The notes beneath the pieces are model-generated. The model worked only from the letters and a program-made list of their open reading frames with translations, was not told the origin of the DNA and ran no database searches. Positions 54,144 to 61,727 of a stretch of 64,000 bases of DNA are shown here, piece after piece (position 1 is the stretch's first letter; every line of letters starts with the position of its first letter). The stretch spans positions 2,231,160 to 2,295,159 of the forward strand of contig NZ_CP043869.1 in assembly GCF_008630635.1 (NCBI RefSeq). Direction: 5' to 3'. This DNA is from Neptunomonas concharum (GTDB taxonomy: Bacteria > Pseudomonadota > Gammaproteobacteria > Pseudomonadales > Balneatricaceae). A program made the position numbers and the translations under genes.

Positions 54144-54185
54144 AAAACACCCTATATTAAAGATTACTGATTTATAGGGTGTTTT
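54144..54185 (-). promoter_or_regulatory. Hairpin over the trxC ribosome binding site
   Basis: On the minus strand, AAAACACCCTATA (complement of 54173-54185) pairs perfectly with TATAGGGTGTTTT (complement of 54144-54156), 16-base loop. The 3' arm contains TAGGGTG and its T-run leads straight into the trxC ATG. It can serve as the terminator of tusA-proQ, or as an RNA switch that hides the trxC start. Confidence 0.6.
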
Positions 54186-54210
54186 ATCAAAATTTCAAGG
54201 GAATAAAAGC

Positions 54211-54780
54211 TTAACGGCGATTTAGTGAAACTAACTGTTCCAGTTTATTACTCAAGCGCTCGGACTTTTCTTGTTCCCTTTTTTGCTTTTCTGCTTCACG
54301 TTGCAGATCTCGGCGACGCTGATGAAACTCTTTGAGTTTCCCTTTGGCGTGCTCCGCTTCTTCTGCCGTTACCTGACCCGATGCCTCGCCAGCCAAGTCG
54401 ATACGGTCAGCACCTTCTTGCAGAGAACGAAAATATTGCGGTGCTCTAACGTATGAAGCCAACGCTCTTTTAATTTTATTTTTAGCAACTTTATCATCTG
54501 CAATCAGGTCGTCCTGAATACCGATTTTGAGAGGCCTGACATTTTCCCGGCTAAAAACCTGAGGATAAGTATCCATTAAAAGCTGAAGTGCAGCTTGGTT
54601 AGCTGCGCGGTTTTTTGCCTTGCTTTTACTATTCGGTGTAACTACGTCGTTCACAACATCACTCTCAATAACTTTGGTATTCGAACGCGCCTGCTTCTTG
54701 TTTTCAAGAGAAGTCAGTATTCGTTCGCACTCATCAAGCGTTTGCAGTGTCAGTTCCACTGCGGTTTCAACACTCTTCAT
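54211..54780 (-). CDS. proQ: ProQ/FinO-family RNA chaperone
   Basis: 189 aa. An N-terminal charged extension of about 55 residues precedes the ProQ/FinO domain (about 60-140, with LLMDTYPQVFSRENVRPLKIGIQDDL and ALASYVRAPQYFRSL), then a coiled, highly charged C-terminal tail (KLKEFHQRRRDLQREAEKQ). ProQ-domain proteins bind structured sRNAs and mRNA 3' ends. The order with a long N-terminal extension differs from E. coli ProQ. Its ATG directly follows the stop of the tusA-like gene, with AAGGT upstream, so both are co-translated. Confidence 0.9.
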   Translation of the reverse strand: MKSVETAVELTLQTLDECERILTSLENKKQARSNTKVIESDVVNDVVTPNSKSKAKNRAANQAALQLLMDTYPQVFSRENVRPLKIGIQDDLIADDKVAKNKIKRALASYVRAPQYFRSLQEGADRIDLAGEASGQVTAEEAEHAKGKLKEFHQRRRDLQREAEKQKREQEKSERLSNKLEQLVSLNRR

Positions 54781-55020
54781 CTAACTACCTTTGCGAATAT
54801 AGTAGCTAAATATTTCGTTTTCATTGATTTGCTCAACCAGATCATGGCCTAAGAATGCACAAAACTTAGGAATATCTCGCTGAGTCGACGGATCGGTTGC
54901 TAACACGAGTAATAATTCACCGGTTGCAATCTCTCTCACTTTATTGTGCAGCATCATCACGGGTTCTGGGCAATACAAACCTGTAGCGTCCAAAAGATGA
55001 TCTTCTTTAATAGCCGTCAT
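54781..55020 (-). CDS. tusA: TusA-like sulfur carrier protein
   Basis: 79 aa, TusA family (SirA-like). The sulfur-carrying cysteine is in [15 protein letters not shown] near residue 17, and the [17 protein letters not shown] stretch follows. TusA relays persulfide sulfur for tRNA thiolation and sulfur metabolism. It is directly upstream of proQ with stop and start adjacent. Because short TusA paralogues occur, sulfur delivery for a specific process cannot be assigned. Confidence 0.92.
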   Translation of the reverse strand: MTAIKEDHLLDATGLYCPEPVMMLHNKVREIATGELLLVLATDPSTQRDIPKFCAFLGHDLVEQINENEIFSYYIRKGS

Positions 55021-55156
55021 CTCTTATCTCTGAATTAAAACGAGCCTATTGTCTCAAATAATACACAACAGCGAAAGCCACACCGTCTAAAGTCTGAGTT
55101 TGTGATTTTTCCATCACGGTTTATTCTTTAATAAAACAAAAAAACAGGAGAAAAGC

Positions 55157-55438
55157 ATGATCAAAGTAATCATCGAACGACACATAGCCGAAGACTTGAC
55201 CGAACTTTATGAAAAAGCAGCGAGGGTGACTCTTCAAAAAGCAATGCAAGCGCATGGCTTTATATCAGGGGAGGCGTTGAAAAATGCTTATGACCCGAAC
55301 CACCGCATCGTGATCGCTACTTATAGAACTGTGCAAGACTGGCACCGCTGGCTTTCCTCTGAAGAAAGGAAAGAAGTTATGGAGCAGATCATCCCCATGC
55401 TCGATAGAGATGAAAAGTTCACAGTGTTAGAGCATTAG
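55157..55438 (+). CDS. ABM-domain small protein
   Basis: 93 aa, ferredoxin-like dimeric alpha/beta barrel of the antibiotic biosynthesis monooxygenase family (VIIERHIAEDLTELYEKAARVTLQKAMQAHGFISGEAL, then DWHRWLSSEERKEV). Such proteins can be heme- or quinone-processing enzymes or of unknown use; the name does not imply antibiotic synthesis. ACAGGAG precedes the ATG. Convergent with the hydrolase gene, 14 bases apart. Confidence 0.87.
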   Translation: MIKVIIERHIAEDLTELYEKAARVTLQKAMQAHGFISGEALKNAYDPNHRIVIATYRTVQDWHRWLSSEERKEVMEQIIPMLDRDEKFTVLEH

Positions 55439-55452
55439 TCATAAAAGAACAA

Positions 55453-56058
55453 CTAATTCACAATTTTATCCAGCATATCAGCTACTGCTAGATGGATATA
55501 CTCACGCTGTGTAAAGCCAGATCGCTTTAGCGGCTTTAAATCGTGATCTGCTGACTCAAACCAGGCTACTTGCACGTTCTCAGGAAGCAGGTAGCTCCTC
55601 ACCTCCGGCTGGGACCCGAGCTTGTCCCGCGTGCCCTGATATATATAAAGCGGCTTTGTCAGCTCCATCAAATGGCTCACTCTCAGCGATGTAGGCTTTC
55701 CTATTGGATGGAAGGGATATCCAAAAGCGAAACCCGCAACAACGTCCAGTTCGTTCAGCAACATTGACGCGACTCTCCCCCCCATCGACTTTCCCGCAAG
55801 GTAAATAGGCTTATCCTTAGGTATATCGGCTACAATCTCTTTGTAAGACGCTAGCAACTTCTCCATCGGATCGGGAGGTCGCCTCTTCCCTGTGTCTCTA
55901 CGCGCTTGCATGTATGGAAACTCAAAACGGGTGACTTCAACACCACCCTGACTCAAATTGATAGCCACTTCTTGCATAAACTCACTATCCATAGGGGCTC
56001 CAGCCCCATGAGCTAGTACTATGCTGGCAATGCTTCTTTCACCATTCGTTAATTTCAT
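55453..56058 (-). CDS. Alpha/beta hydrolase (KANL3/Tex30-like)
   Basis: 201 aa, small serine hydrolase-like protein. VLAHGAGAPMDS near residue 13 gives the oxyanion loop and AGKSMGGRVAS near 88 the nucleophile elbow (G-x-S-x-G). The Asp and His of the triad are likely in GTRDKLG near 140 and SADHDLKP near 171. Substrate unknown. AGAGAGG precedes the ATG. The FNR box at 56104 lies 46 bases upstream of this start and could also regulate it. Confidence 0.87.
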   Translation of the reverse strand: MKLTNGERSIASIVLAHGAGAPMDSEFMQEVAINLSQGGVEVTRFEFPYMQARRDTGKRRPPDPMEKLLASYKEIVADIPKDKPIYLAGKSMGGRVASMLLNELDVVAGFAFGYPFHPIGKPTSLRVSHLMELTKPLYIYQGTRDKLGSQPEVRSYLLPENVQVAWFESADHDLKPLKRSGFTQREYIHLAVADMLDKIVN

Positions 56059-56421
56059 AAAACCTCTCTGTTAAGTTATGTTAAGCAGTGCATGAAAATG
56101 CGCTTGATGTAGATCAAGCAAATGAGAGTTTTTCCGCCAGAATTACACACCTAAAGTCGTAGTCAATAAAGCGCTGTCGCACATAAAAACAGACCAAAAA
56201 GTTTGCACCACTTTTTTCAAATAAAAATAAATACAACTATATCAAATAGTTATGAAACATAGGCCGAATTAGTTAGTACTTATATAGAATATATTTATGA
56301 TGCTGCATGTGCGACAATACGCCACAGTCAACGCTTTAACCTCGTTGAAAACACTGGGATATTCCAAGATAATCTCCGGTGGAACTCTACTTTAAAACAA
56401 GCTTTTTGATGAGAGCCTGAC
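56059..56421. other. 363-bp intergenic region before ccoN
   Basis: Apart from the FNR box I see no gene here. The stretch from about 56195 to 56300 is strongly AT-rich, and no tRNA or clear hairpin with a T-run was found. Confidence 0.6.
56104..56117. promoter_or_regulatory. FNR/Anr box
   Basis: TTGAT-N4-ATCAA is a perfect match to the FNR/Anr consensus. It is about 305 bp before ccoN and 46 bp before the divergent hydrolase. Oxygen-limited control of ccoNOQP is expected; if so, the transcript has a leader of roughly 270 bases (class II geometry puts the start near 56152). Confidence 0.8.
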
Positions 56422-57852
56422 ATGAGCACTGCAACTGAACATCCAACTTATAACTACAGAGTTGTACGCCAGTTCGCCATTATGACGGTGATCTGGGGTA
56501 TTGTTGGCATGACCGTGGGCGTTTTAATCGCCGCCCAGTTGGTTTGGCCTGCACTAAACTTTGATACTCCATGGTTAACTTACGGTCGTATTCGTCCGTT
56601 ACACACCAATGCGGTCATTTTCGCATTCGGTGGTTCTGCCCTGTTTGCTACATCTTATTATGTAGTTCAACGTACCTGTCAAACGCGTCTTTTCTCTGAT
56701 GCACTAGCCGCTTTCACCTTCTGGGGATGGCAAGTGGTTATCCTAGCTGCAGCCATTACGCTACCGCTGGGAATGACTTCTGCAAAAGAGTATGCAGAGC
56801 TGGAATGGCCAATTGACATCCTGATTACCGTTGTGTGGGTAGCTTACGCAATTGTATTCTTGGGTACAGTGAAGAACCGTAAAACATCTCACATTTATGT
56901 GGGTAACTGGTTCTACATGGCTTTCATCATTACCGTAGCGGTTTTACATATCGTAAACAGCATGGCTATGCCTGTAGGTCTATTCAAGTCCTACTCTGTA
57001 TACCCTGGCGCCATTGATGCCATGGTTCAGTGGTGGTATGGACACAACGCGGTAGGCTTCTTCTTGACTGCTGGCTTCTTGGGTATGATGTACTACTTTG
57101 TTCCTAAGCAAGCTGAACGCCCAATCTACTCTTACCGCCTTTCAATCGTCCACTTCTGGGCTTTGATTGCGACTTATATGTGGGCGGGTGGACACCACCT
57201 TCACTACTCCGCACTGCCTGACTGGACTCAGTCTGTAGCAATGGTTATGTCTTTGATCCTTCTAGCGCCTTCTTGGGGTGGTATGATCAACGGTATGATG
57301 ACGCTGTCTGGCGCATGGCACAAACTGCGCACAGATCCAGTTCTTCGCTTCTTGGTTGTTTCTCTGTCCTTCTACGGTATGTCTACGTTCGAAGGCCCTA
57401 TGATGTCTATTAAAACAGTAAACGCACTGTCTCATAACACTGACTGGACTGTTGGCCACGTACATGCTGGCGCTTTGGGCTGGGTTGCTATGATTTCTGT
57501 TGGTGCGACTTACCACATGCTACCGAAACTGTTTGGTAAAGCTCAAATGTGGAGCGTTGGCCTGATCAACACTCACTTCTGGCTGGCAACTGTTGGTACA
57601 GTACTTTACATCTGCGCGATGTGGGTTAACGGTATCCTTCAGGGTCTGATGTGGCGTGCAGTTAACGAAGACGGTACTTTGACTTACAGCTTCGTAGAAG
57701 CTCTGGAAGCATCGCATCCAGGCTACTTCGTTCGTTGGTTGGGCGGCATGTTCTGGGTAGCTGGTATGCTTCTGATGGCTTACAACACTTGGCAGACTGT
57801 TCGCAAGGACAGCAAAGCCCCAGTAGCTGACGCTACTGCGCAGGTTGCATAA
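56422..57852 (+). CDS. ccoN: cbb3 oxidase subunit I
   Basis: 476 aa, catalytic heme-copper subunit of the high-affinity cbb3 oxidase, about twelve membrane helices. Heme and CuB histidines are visible in [29 protein letters not shown] and [12 protein letters not shown]. It reduces oxygen to water with proton pumping. First gene of ccoNOQP; GAGAG upstream of the ATG. Length is typical and all ligands are present. Confidence 0.97.
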   Translation: MSTATEHPTYNYRVVRQFAIMTVIWGIVGMTVGVLIAAQLVWPALNFDTPWLTYGRIRPLHTNAVIFAFGGSALFATSYYVVQRTCQTRLFSDALAAFTFWGWQVVILAAAITLPLGMTSAKEYAELEWPIDILITVVWVAYAIVFLGTVKNRKTSHIYVGNWFYMAFIITVAVLHIVNSMAMPVGLFKSYSVYPGAIDAMVQWWYGHNAVGFFLTAGFLGMMYYFVPKQAERPIYSYRLSIVHFWALIATYMWAGGHHLHYSALPDWTQSVAMVMSLILLAPSWGGMINGMMTLSGAWHKLRTDPVLRFLVVSLSFYGMSTFEGPMMSIKTVNALSHNTDWTVGHVHAGALGWVAMISVGATYHMLPKLFGKAQMWSVGLINTHFWLATVGTVLYICAMWVNGILQGLMWRAVNEDGTLTYSFVEALEASHPGYFVRWLGGMFWVAGMLLMAYNTWQTVRKDSKAPVADATAQVA

Positions 57853-57868
57853 GGCGAGGAGCAAAATA

Positions 57869-58489
57869 ATGATCAAGCATGAAACGATTGAAAAGAACAT
57901 AGGCTTAATGATCTTGCTAATCATCGTCGTTATCAGTGGCGGTGGTTTGGCTGAGATTGTGCCTCTTTTCTTCCAGGCACAAACAACTAAGCCTATTGAA
58001 GGCTTGCGTACTTACAATGCGGTTGAGTTGGAAGGCCGTGACATCTACATCCGTGAAGGCTGCCATGTGTGTCACACCCAGATGATTCGCCCATTCCGTG
58101 CAGAAACTGAACGTTATGGTCACTTCTCTACAGCTAACGAGCACGTTTGGGAGCACCCTTTCTTATGGGGATCTAAGCGTACAGGTCCAGACCTTGCTCG
58201 TGTAGGTGGACGTTACTCTGACGATTGGCAGCGCGCTCACTTGTACAACCCACGTGATGTTGTACCTGAGTCTAAAATGCCAGCTTATCCTTGGCTGTTC
58301 GAGAATAAACTGACTGGTAAAGACACAGCCGCGAAAATGGAAACGATGCGCAAACTTGGTGTTCCATATACTGACGAGCAGATCGCCAGTGCACAGGAAC
58401 AGGTTGCTGGAAAGTATGAAATTGATGCTTTGGTAACCTACTTGCAAGCGCTGGGTAAAACCCATTCTGTTTACAATAACAAGCGGTAA
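57869..58489 (+). CDS. ccoO: cbb3 oxidase subunit II, monoheme cytochrome c
   Basis: 206 aa; one N-terminal membrane anchor (about 12-33), then a periplasmic cytochrome c domain with CHVCH near residue 67 and the distal Met in the SKMPAYPWL region. It passes electrons from CcoP to CcoN. GAGGAG lies before the ATG at 57869, so the longer frame from 57845 is rejected. It starts 16 bases after ccoN. Confidence 0.96.
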   Translation: MIKHETIEKNIGLMILLIIVVISGGGLAEIVPLFFQAQTTKPIEGLRTYNAVELEGRDIYIREGCHVCHTQMIRPFRAETERYGHFSTANEHVWEHPFLWGSKRTGPDLARVGGRYSDDWQRAHLYNPRDVVPESKMPAYPWLFENKLTGKDTAAKMETMRKLGVPYTDEQIASAQEQVAGKYEIDALVTYLQALGKTHSVYNNKR

Positions 58490-58494
58490 TAACA

Positions 58495-58680
58495 GTGAGT
58501 TACGATGTTTACGGTCCATACATTCCGGTAGTTATGCTCATCACGTTTATCGGTCTGTTTATCTGGGTATTACTCCCAGGGAACAAAAAACGATTTGATG
58601 AAGCATCCCAACTTCCTTTCGCTGACGAAGAAGAAGGCGAAAAACAGAATGGTGCGGCTCAGAACAGGAGAGTGGAATAA
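58495..58680 (+). CDS. ccoQ: cbb3 oxidase small subunit
   Basis: 61 aa from a GTG start. One membrane helix (about 9-28) and a C-terminal acidic tail (PFADEEEGEKQ), as in CcoQ/FixQ, which stabilises the complex. It lies five bases after ccoO and overlaps ccoP by one base. Confidence 0.9.
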   Translation: MSYDVYGPYIPVVMLITFIGLFIWVLLPGNKKRFDEASQLPFADEEEGEKQNGAAQNRRVE

Positions 58681-59573
58681 TGAGTGCTTTTTGGAGCGCA
58701 TGGGTAACAGTTATTACCCTAGCAGTCATCTTAGGCTGCACATGGTTACTCTTACAGACGCGTAAGAGCGAAAACTTCAAAGAAGAAACCGATCAGACGC
58801 TTGGGCATGAGTTTGACGGTATTGCAGAATATGATAACCCTCTGCCAAAATGGTGGTTCCAGATGTTTATGGCAACCGTTATCTTTGGTCTGATTTATCT
58901 GGTTCTTTACCCGGGTCTGGGTAACTTTAAAGGTCTATTGGGCTGGACTTCTACAGGTCAATGGGAAGAAGAGATGGCCCACGCGGAAGAGGTATACAAG
59001 CCAGTATTTGGTAAGTATGCAGCACTATCCGTTGAAGAGCTTCAAAAACCAGAAAATGCTGCTGGCTTGAAAATGGGCCAACGCATGTTCGCCAACAACT
59101 GCTCACTGTGTCACGGCACAGCAGGTACTGGCGCATTTGGTTTCCCAAATCTGGCTGACAGTGATTGGCTATATGGCGGAGCTCCAGAGACCATCAAGCA
59201 AACTATTGTCAATGGTCGTCAAGGCGCAATGCCTGCTTGGGGCGCAGTACTGGGCGAAGAAGGTGTTCGTGACGTCACTAGTTATGTACTGACACTCAGC
59301 GGCCTTGAATCAGACGCTGAAGCGGCTGCACGAGGCAAGACTCAGTTCCAGGCACTGTGCACAGCGTGCCACGGTGTTGACGGTAAAGGTATGCAAGCAC
59401 TCGGTGCTCCTAACCTGACTGACGACGTGTGGTTATACGGCAACTCTTTTGAGAAAGTAGCCCATACTATCCGTGCTGGCCGTAATGGCGTCATGCCGGC
59501 TCACAAAGACTTGCTAAGTGATGACAAGATCCAGTTAATCACAGCTTACGTGTACAGCTTGTCTAACAAGTAA
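58680..59573 (+). CDS. ccoP: cbb3 oxidase subunit III, diheme cytochrome c
   Basis: 297 aa. A FixP-type N-terminus (FDGIAEYDNPLPKWWFQMF near residue 41) with two membrane helices (about 6-23 and 60-80) precedes two class I cytochrome c domains with CSLCH near 141 and CTACH near 225. It takes electrons from cytochrome c or bc1. The start overlaps ccoQ's stop, and a strong terminator follows. Confidence 0.96.
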   Translation: MSAFWSAWVTVITLAVILGCTWLLLQTRKSENFKEETDQTLGHEFDGIAEYDNPLPKWWFQMFMATVIFGLIYLVLYPGLGNFKGLLGWTSTGQWEEEMAHAEEVYKPVFGKYAALSVEELQKPENAAGLKMGQRMFANNCSLCHGTAGTGAFGFPNLADSDWLYGGAPETIKQTIVNGRQGAMPAWGAVLGEEGVRDVTSYVLTLSGLESDAEAAARGKTQFQALCTACHGVDGKGMQALGAPNLTDDVWLYGNSFEKVAHTIRAGRNGVMPAHKDLLSDDKIQLITAYVYSLSNK

Positions 59574-59590
59574 TTGACAGCTATCAATAT

Positions 59591-59628
59591 AAAAGGCGAT
59601 ATGAGATTTTCATATCGCCTTTTTTTTG
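59591..59628 (+). terminator. Terminator of ccoNOQP
   Basis: AAAAGGCGATATGA (59591-59604) pairs with TCATATCGCCTTTT (59610-59623), five-base loop, then Ts to 59628. It separates ccoNOQP from ccoG. Confidence 0.92.
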
Positions 59629-59713
59629 GGAATTCCCTTATAATATTAAGCTTATCTAATAGATGTTTAGTCTTAACGATTAATCAAAAACCATTCAGCT
59701 TGCGAGCACAGGC

Positions 59714-61126
59714 ATGAACCAGATACCCGTAAAAGACGTTACCCCAAAAGGAAAAGGCGAAGCTGTTAACCTTTATGCTGAGCGTGAACACATCTACGTA
59801 AAGTTTTATAAGGGCTTCTTTAAAAACTTCCGTATTATCTCCGGTGCGATCATGTTAATCATGTTCTACACCTTTTCATGGCTTCAATGGGATGGCAGAC
59901 AAGCTGTCTTATTTGACCTGCCTAATCGCCAATTCCATGTTTTTGGCATGACATTTTGGCCTCAAGATTTCATGCTACTCTCGTGGCTATTAATTATTCT
60001 CGCTTTTACCCTCTTCTTTGTTACGGTGTTTGCGGGACGACTATGGTGCGGTTACGCCTGCCCTCAGTTCGTGTGGACCTGGTTGTTCATTTGGGCAGAA
60101 CGCTTTGCAGAAGGCGATCGCAACCAGCGCATGCGACTGGACAAATCAGCATGGAGTATGACGAAACTCCGCAAAAAGGCAGTTAAGCATGCTCTGTGGT
60201 TATTCATTGCAATCACATCAGCTATTGCTTTTGTAGGCTACTTTTCGCCGATCAGAGAACTCGTTGCAGACGTTGCAGCCTTCTCCCTAGGCCCCTGGGA
60301 GATGTGGTGGATCGGTTTCATCGCGGTAGCGACCTATGCTAACGCAGGCTGGCTGCGCGAGCAGGTATGTATTTACATGTGCCCATATGCGCGCTTCCAA
60401 AGCGTAATGTTCGACCAAGATACGCTTATCATCTCCTATGATGAAGCCCGTGGTGAAAATCGCGGCAAACGTAAAAAAGGCGCCGATTACAAAGCTGAAG
60501 GGCTAGGCGACTGTATCGACTGCGACAACTGCGTACATGTCTGCCCTGTAGGCATTGATATTAGAGATGGCCTTCAGTATGAATGCGTCGCATGTGGCGC
60601 GTGTGTTGATGCGTGCGATGACATAATGGAGCGTATGGGTTATGAAAAAGGCCTTGTGCGCTACACAACCGAACATCAATTAGAAGGGCATACAACCAAG
60701 CTGCTACGCCCTCGCTTAATTGGTTATTTCATCGTGTTAACGGCGATGTTTGTTGCCTTTAGTTATACTTTATACAATCGTGTCCCTCTTGAAGTCGACA
60801 TTCTTCGTGACCGTGGTCAACTCTATAACGAAGCGTCTAACGGTATGATAGAAAACGTTTACAAACTGAAGATCGCTAATAAAGAGCAACAAGATCACCA
60901 ATATCGTATCAGTATCAGCGGGCTAGACGGTTTGAAACTGATTGACGATCCTGTTGTCACAGTCAAGGCAGGTGAGCTACTGGATTATCCAATTAGATTA
61001 CAACTGTCTCGGGATCGCTTAGAGCGACCCAATTATGATATCCAGTTAACCGTTGAAGCGCTGGATAACAGTAGTATTTCTATTACCGAAGCAAACCGCT
61101 TTATTGGTCCTGCGCCACGTCGATAG
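59714..61126 (+). CDS. ccoG: CcoG, Cu(II) reductase for cbb3 assembly
   Basis: 470-residue membrane polyferredoxin (FixG/RdxA family). Five or so helices, a CGYACPQF motif near residue 113, two [4Fe-4S] motifs (CIDCDNCVHVC and CVACGACVDAC) around residues 265-310, and a C-terminal Ig-like domain. Reported to reduce Cu(II) to Cu(I) for CcoI/CcoA-supplied copper. It lies between ccoNOQP and fixH-ccoI, the classic place. A second copy of the family is at 23538. Confidence 0.95.
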   Translation: MNQIPVKDVTPKGKGEAVNLYAEREHIYVKFYKGFFKNFRIISGAIMLIMFYTFSWLQWDGRQAVLFDLPNRQFHVFGMTFWPQDFMLLSWLLIILAFTLFFVTVFAGRLWCGYACPQFVWTWLFIWAERFAEGDRNQRMRLDKSAWSMTKLRKKAVKHALWLFIAITSAIAFVGYFSPIRELVADVAAFSLGPWEMWWIGFIAVATYANAGWLREQVCIYMCPYARFQSVMFDQDTLIISYDEARGENRGKRKKGADYKAEGLGDCIDCDNCVHVCPVGIDIRDGLQYECVACGACVDACDDIMERMGYEKGLVRYTTEHQLEGHTTKLLRPRLIGYFIVLTAMFVAFSYTLYNRVPLEVDILRDRGQLYNEASNGMIENVYKLKIANKEQQDHQYRISISGLDGLKLIDDPVVTVKAGELLDYPIRLQLSRDRLERPNYDIQLTVEALDNSSISITEANRFIGPAPRR

Positions 61127-61186
61127 TGACCCGCGCAGTAATTAAGGTAGAATAGCTGCTCTCTGTAAAGATGGCGGCTATTTTTT

Positions 61187-61717
61187 ATGACAGCGAACGA
61201 CATGACTGACGATATACAAGCAGCAAAACCTTGGTACAAACAGCCATGGTTGTGGTTTATTCTTACCCCTTTAATTGCCGTATTTATTTATGGCTTTACG
61301 TTCCTTTACCTATCCATTGTCACAATGGATGGCGTAGTGAAGGATGACTACTACCGCAATGTCAGAAGCTACGAAGTTAATTCTGAAAAAAATCTGGCCG
61401 CTATCGAAAAGAACATTTCAGCGACACTCAATCTGGATGATGTGACTGGCGATTTAATGCTCAAGCTCTCTGGAAACCTAACTGAACTACCGCCATACCT
61501 AACCTTAGGTATTGTGCACCCAACGCACCAGAAATACGACCAAAGTATCACATTAAAATCTGTTGGCTCCCAAGGCCTTTTCTCTGGATCTCTATCTAGC
61601 CCGATTTCAGGTAAGCGATATTTATACCTTACGCCGCCTACAGAAACATGGAGTCTAAGAATCGAAGTTCATCCGCCCTATGAACAAAGACTTATTGAAC
61701 TGACACCATCTAAATAA
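61187..61717 (+). CDS. ccoH: FixH/CcoH assembly protein
   Basis: 176 aa; one N-terminal membrane helix (about 24-46, WLWFILTPLIAVFIYGFTFLY), the VKDDYYR motif of the family near residue 55, and a periplasmic beta-sheet domain. FixH/CcoH supports cbb3 assembly and stays with the mature oxidase in some species. Start at 61187 (or 61202); ribosome binding sites are poor for both. ccoI follows at 10 bp. Confidence 0.9.
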   Translation: MTANDMTDDIQAAKPWYKQPWLWFILTPLIAVFIYGFTFLYLSIVTMDGVVKDDYYRNVRSYEVNSEKNLAAIEKNISATLNLDDVTGDLMLKLSGNLTELPPYLTLGIVHPTHQKYDQSITLKSVGSQGLFSGSLSSPISGKRYLYLTPPTETWSLRIEVHPPYEQRLIELTPSK

Positions 61718-61727
61718 GGTTACTTCC

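Noticed and set aside
59674-59687. FNR-like sequence before ccoG
   Set aside because: Only the right half (ATCAA) matches; the left half fits at one of five positions.
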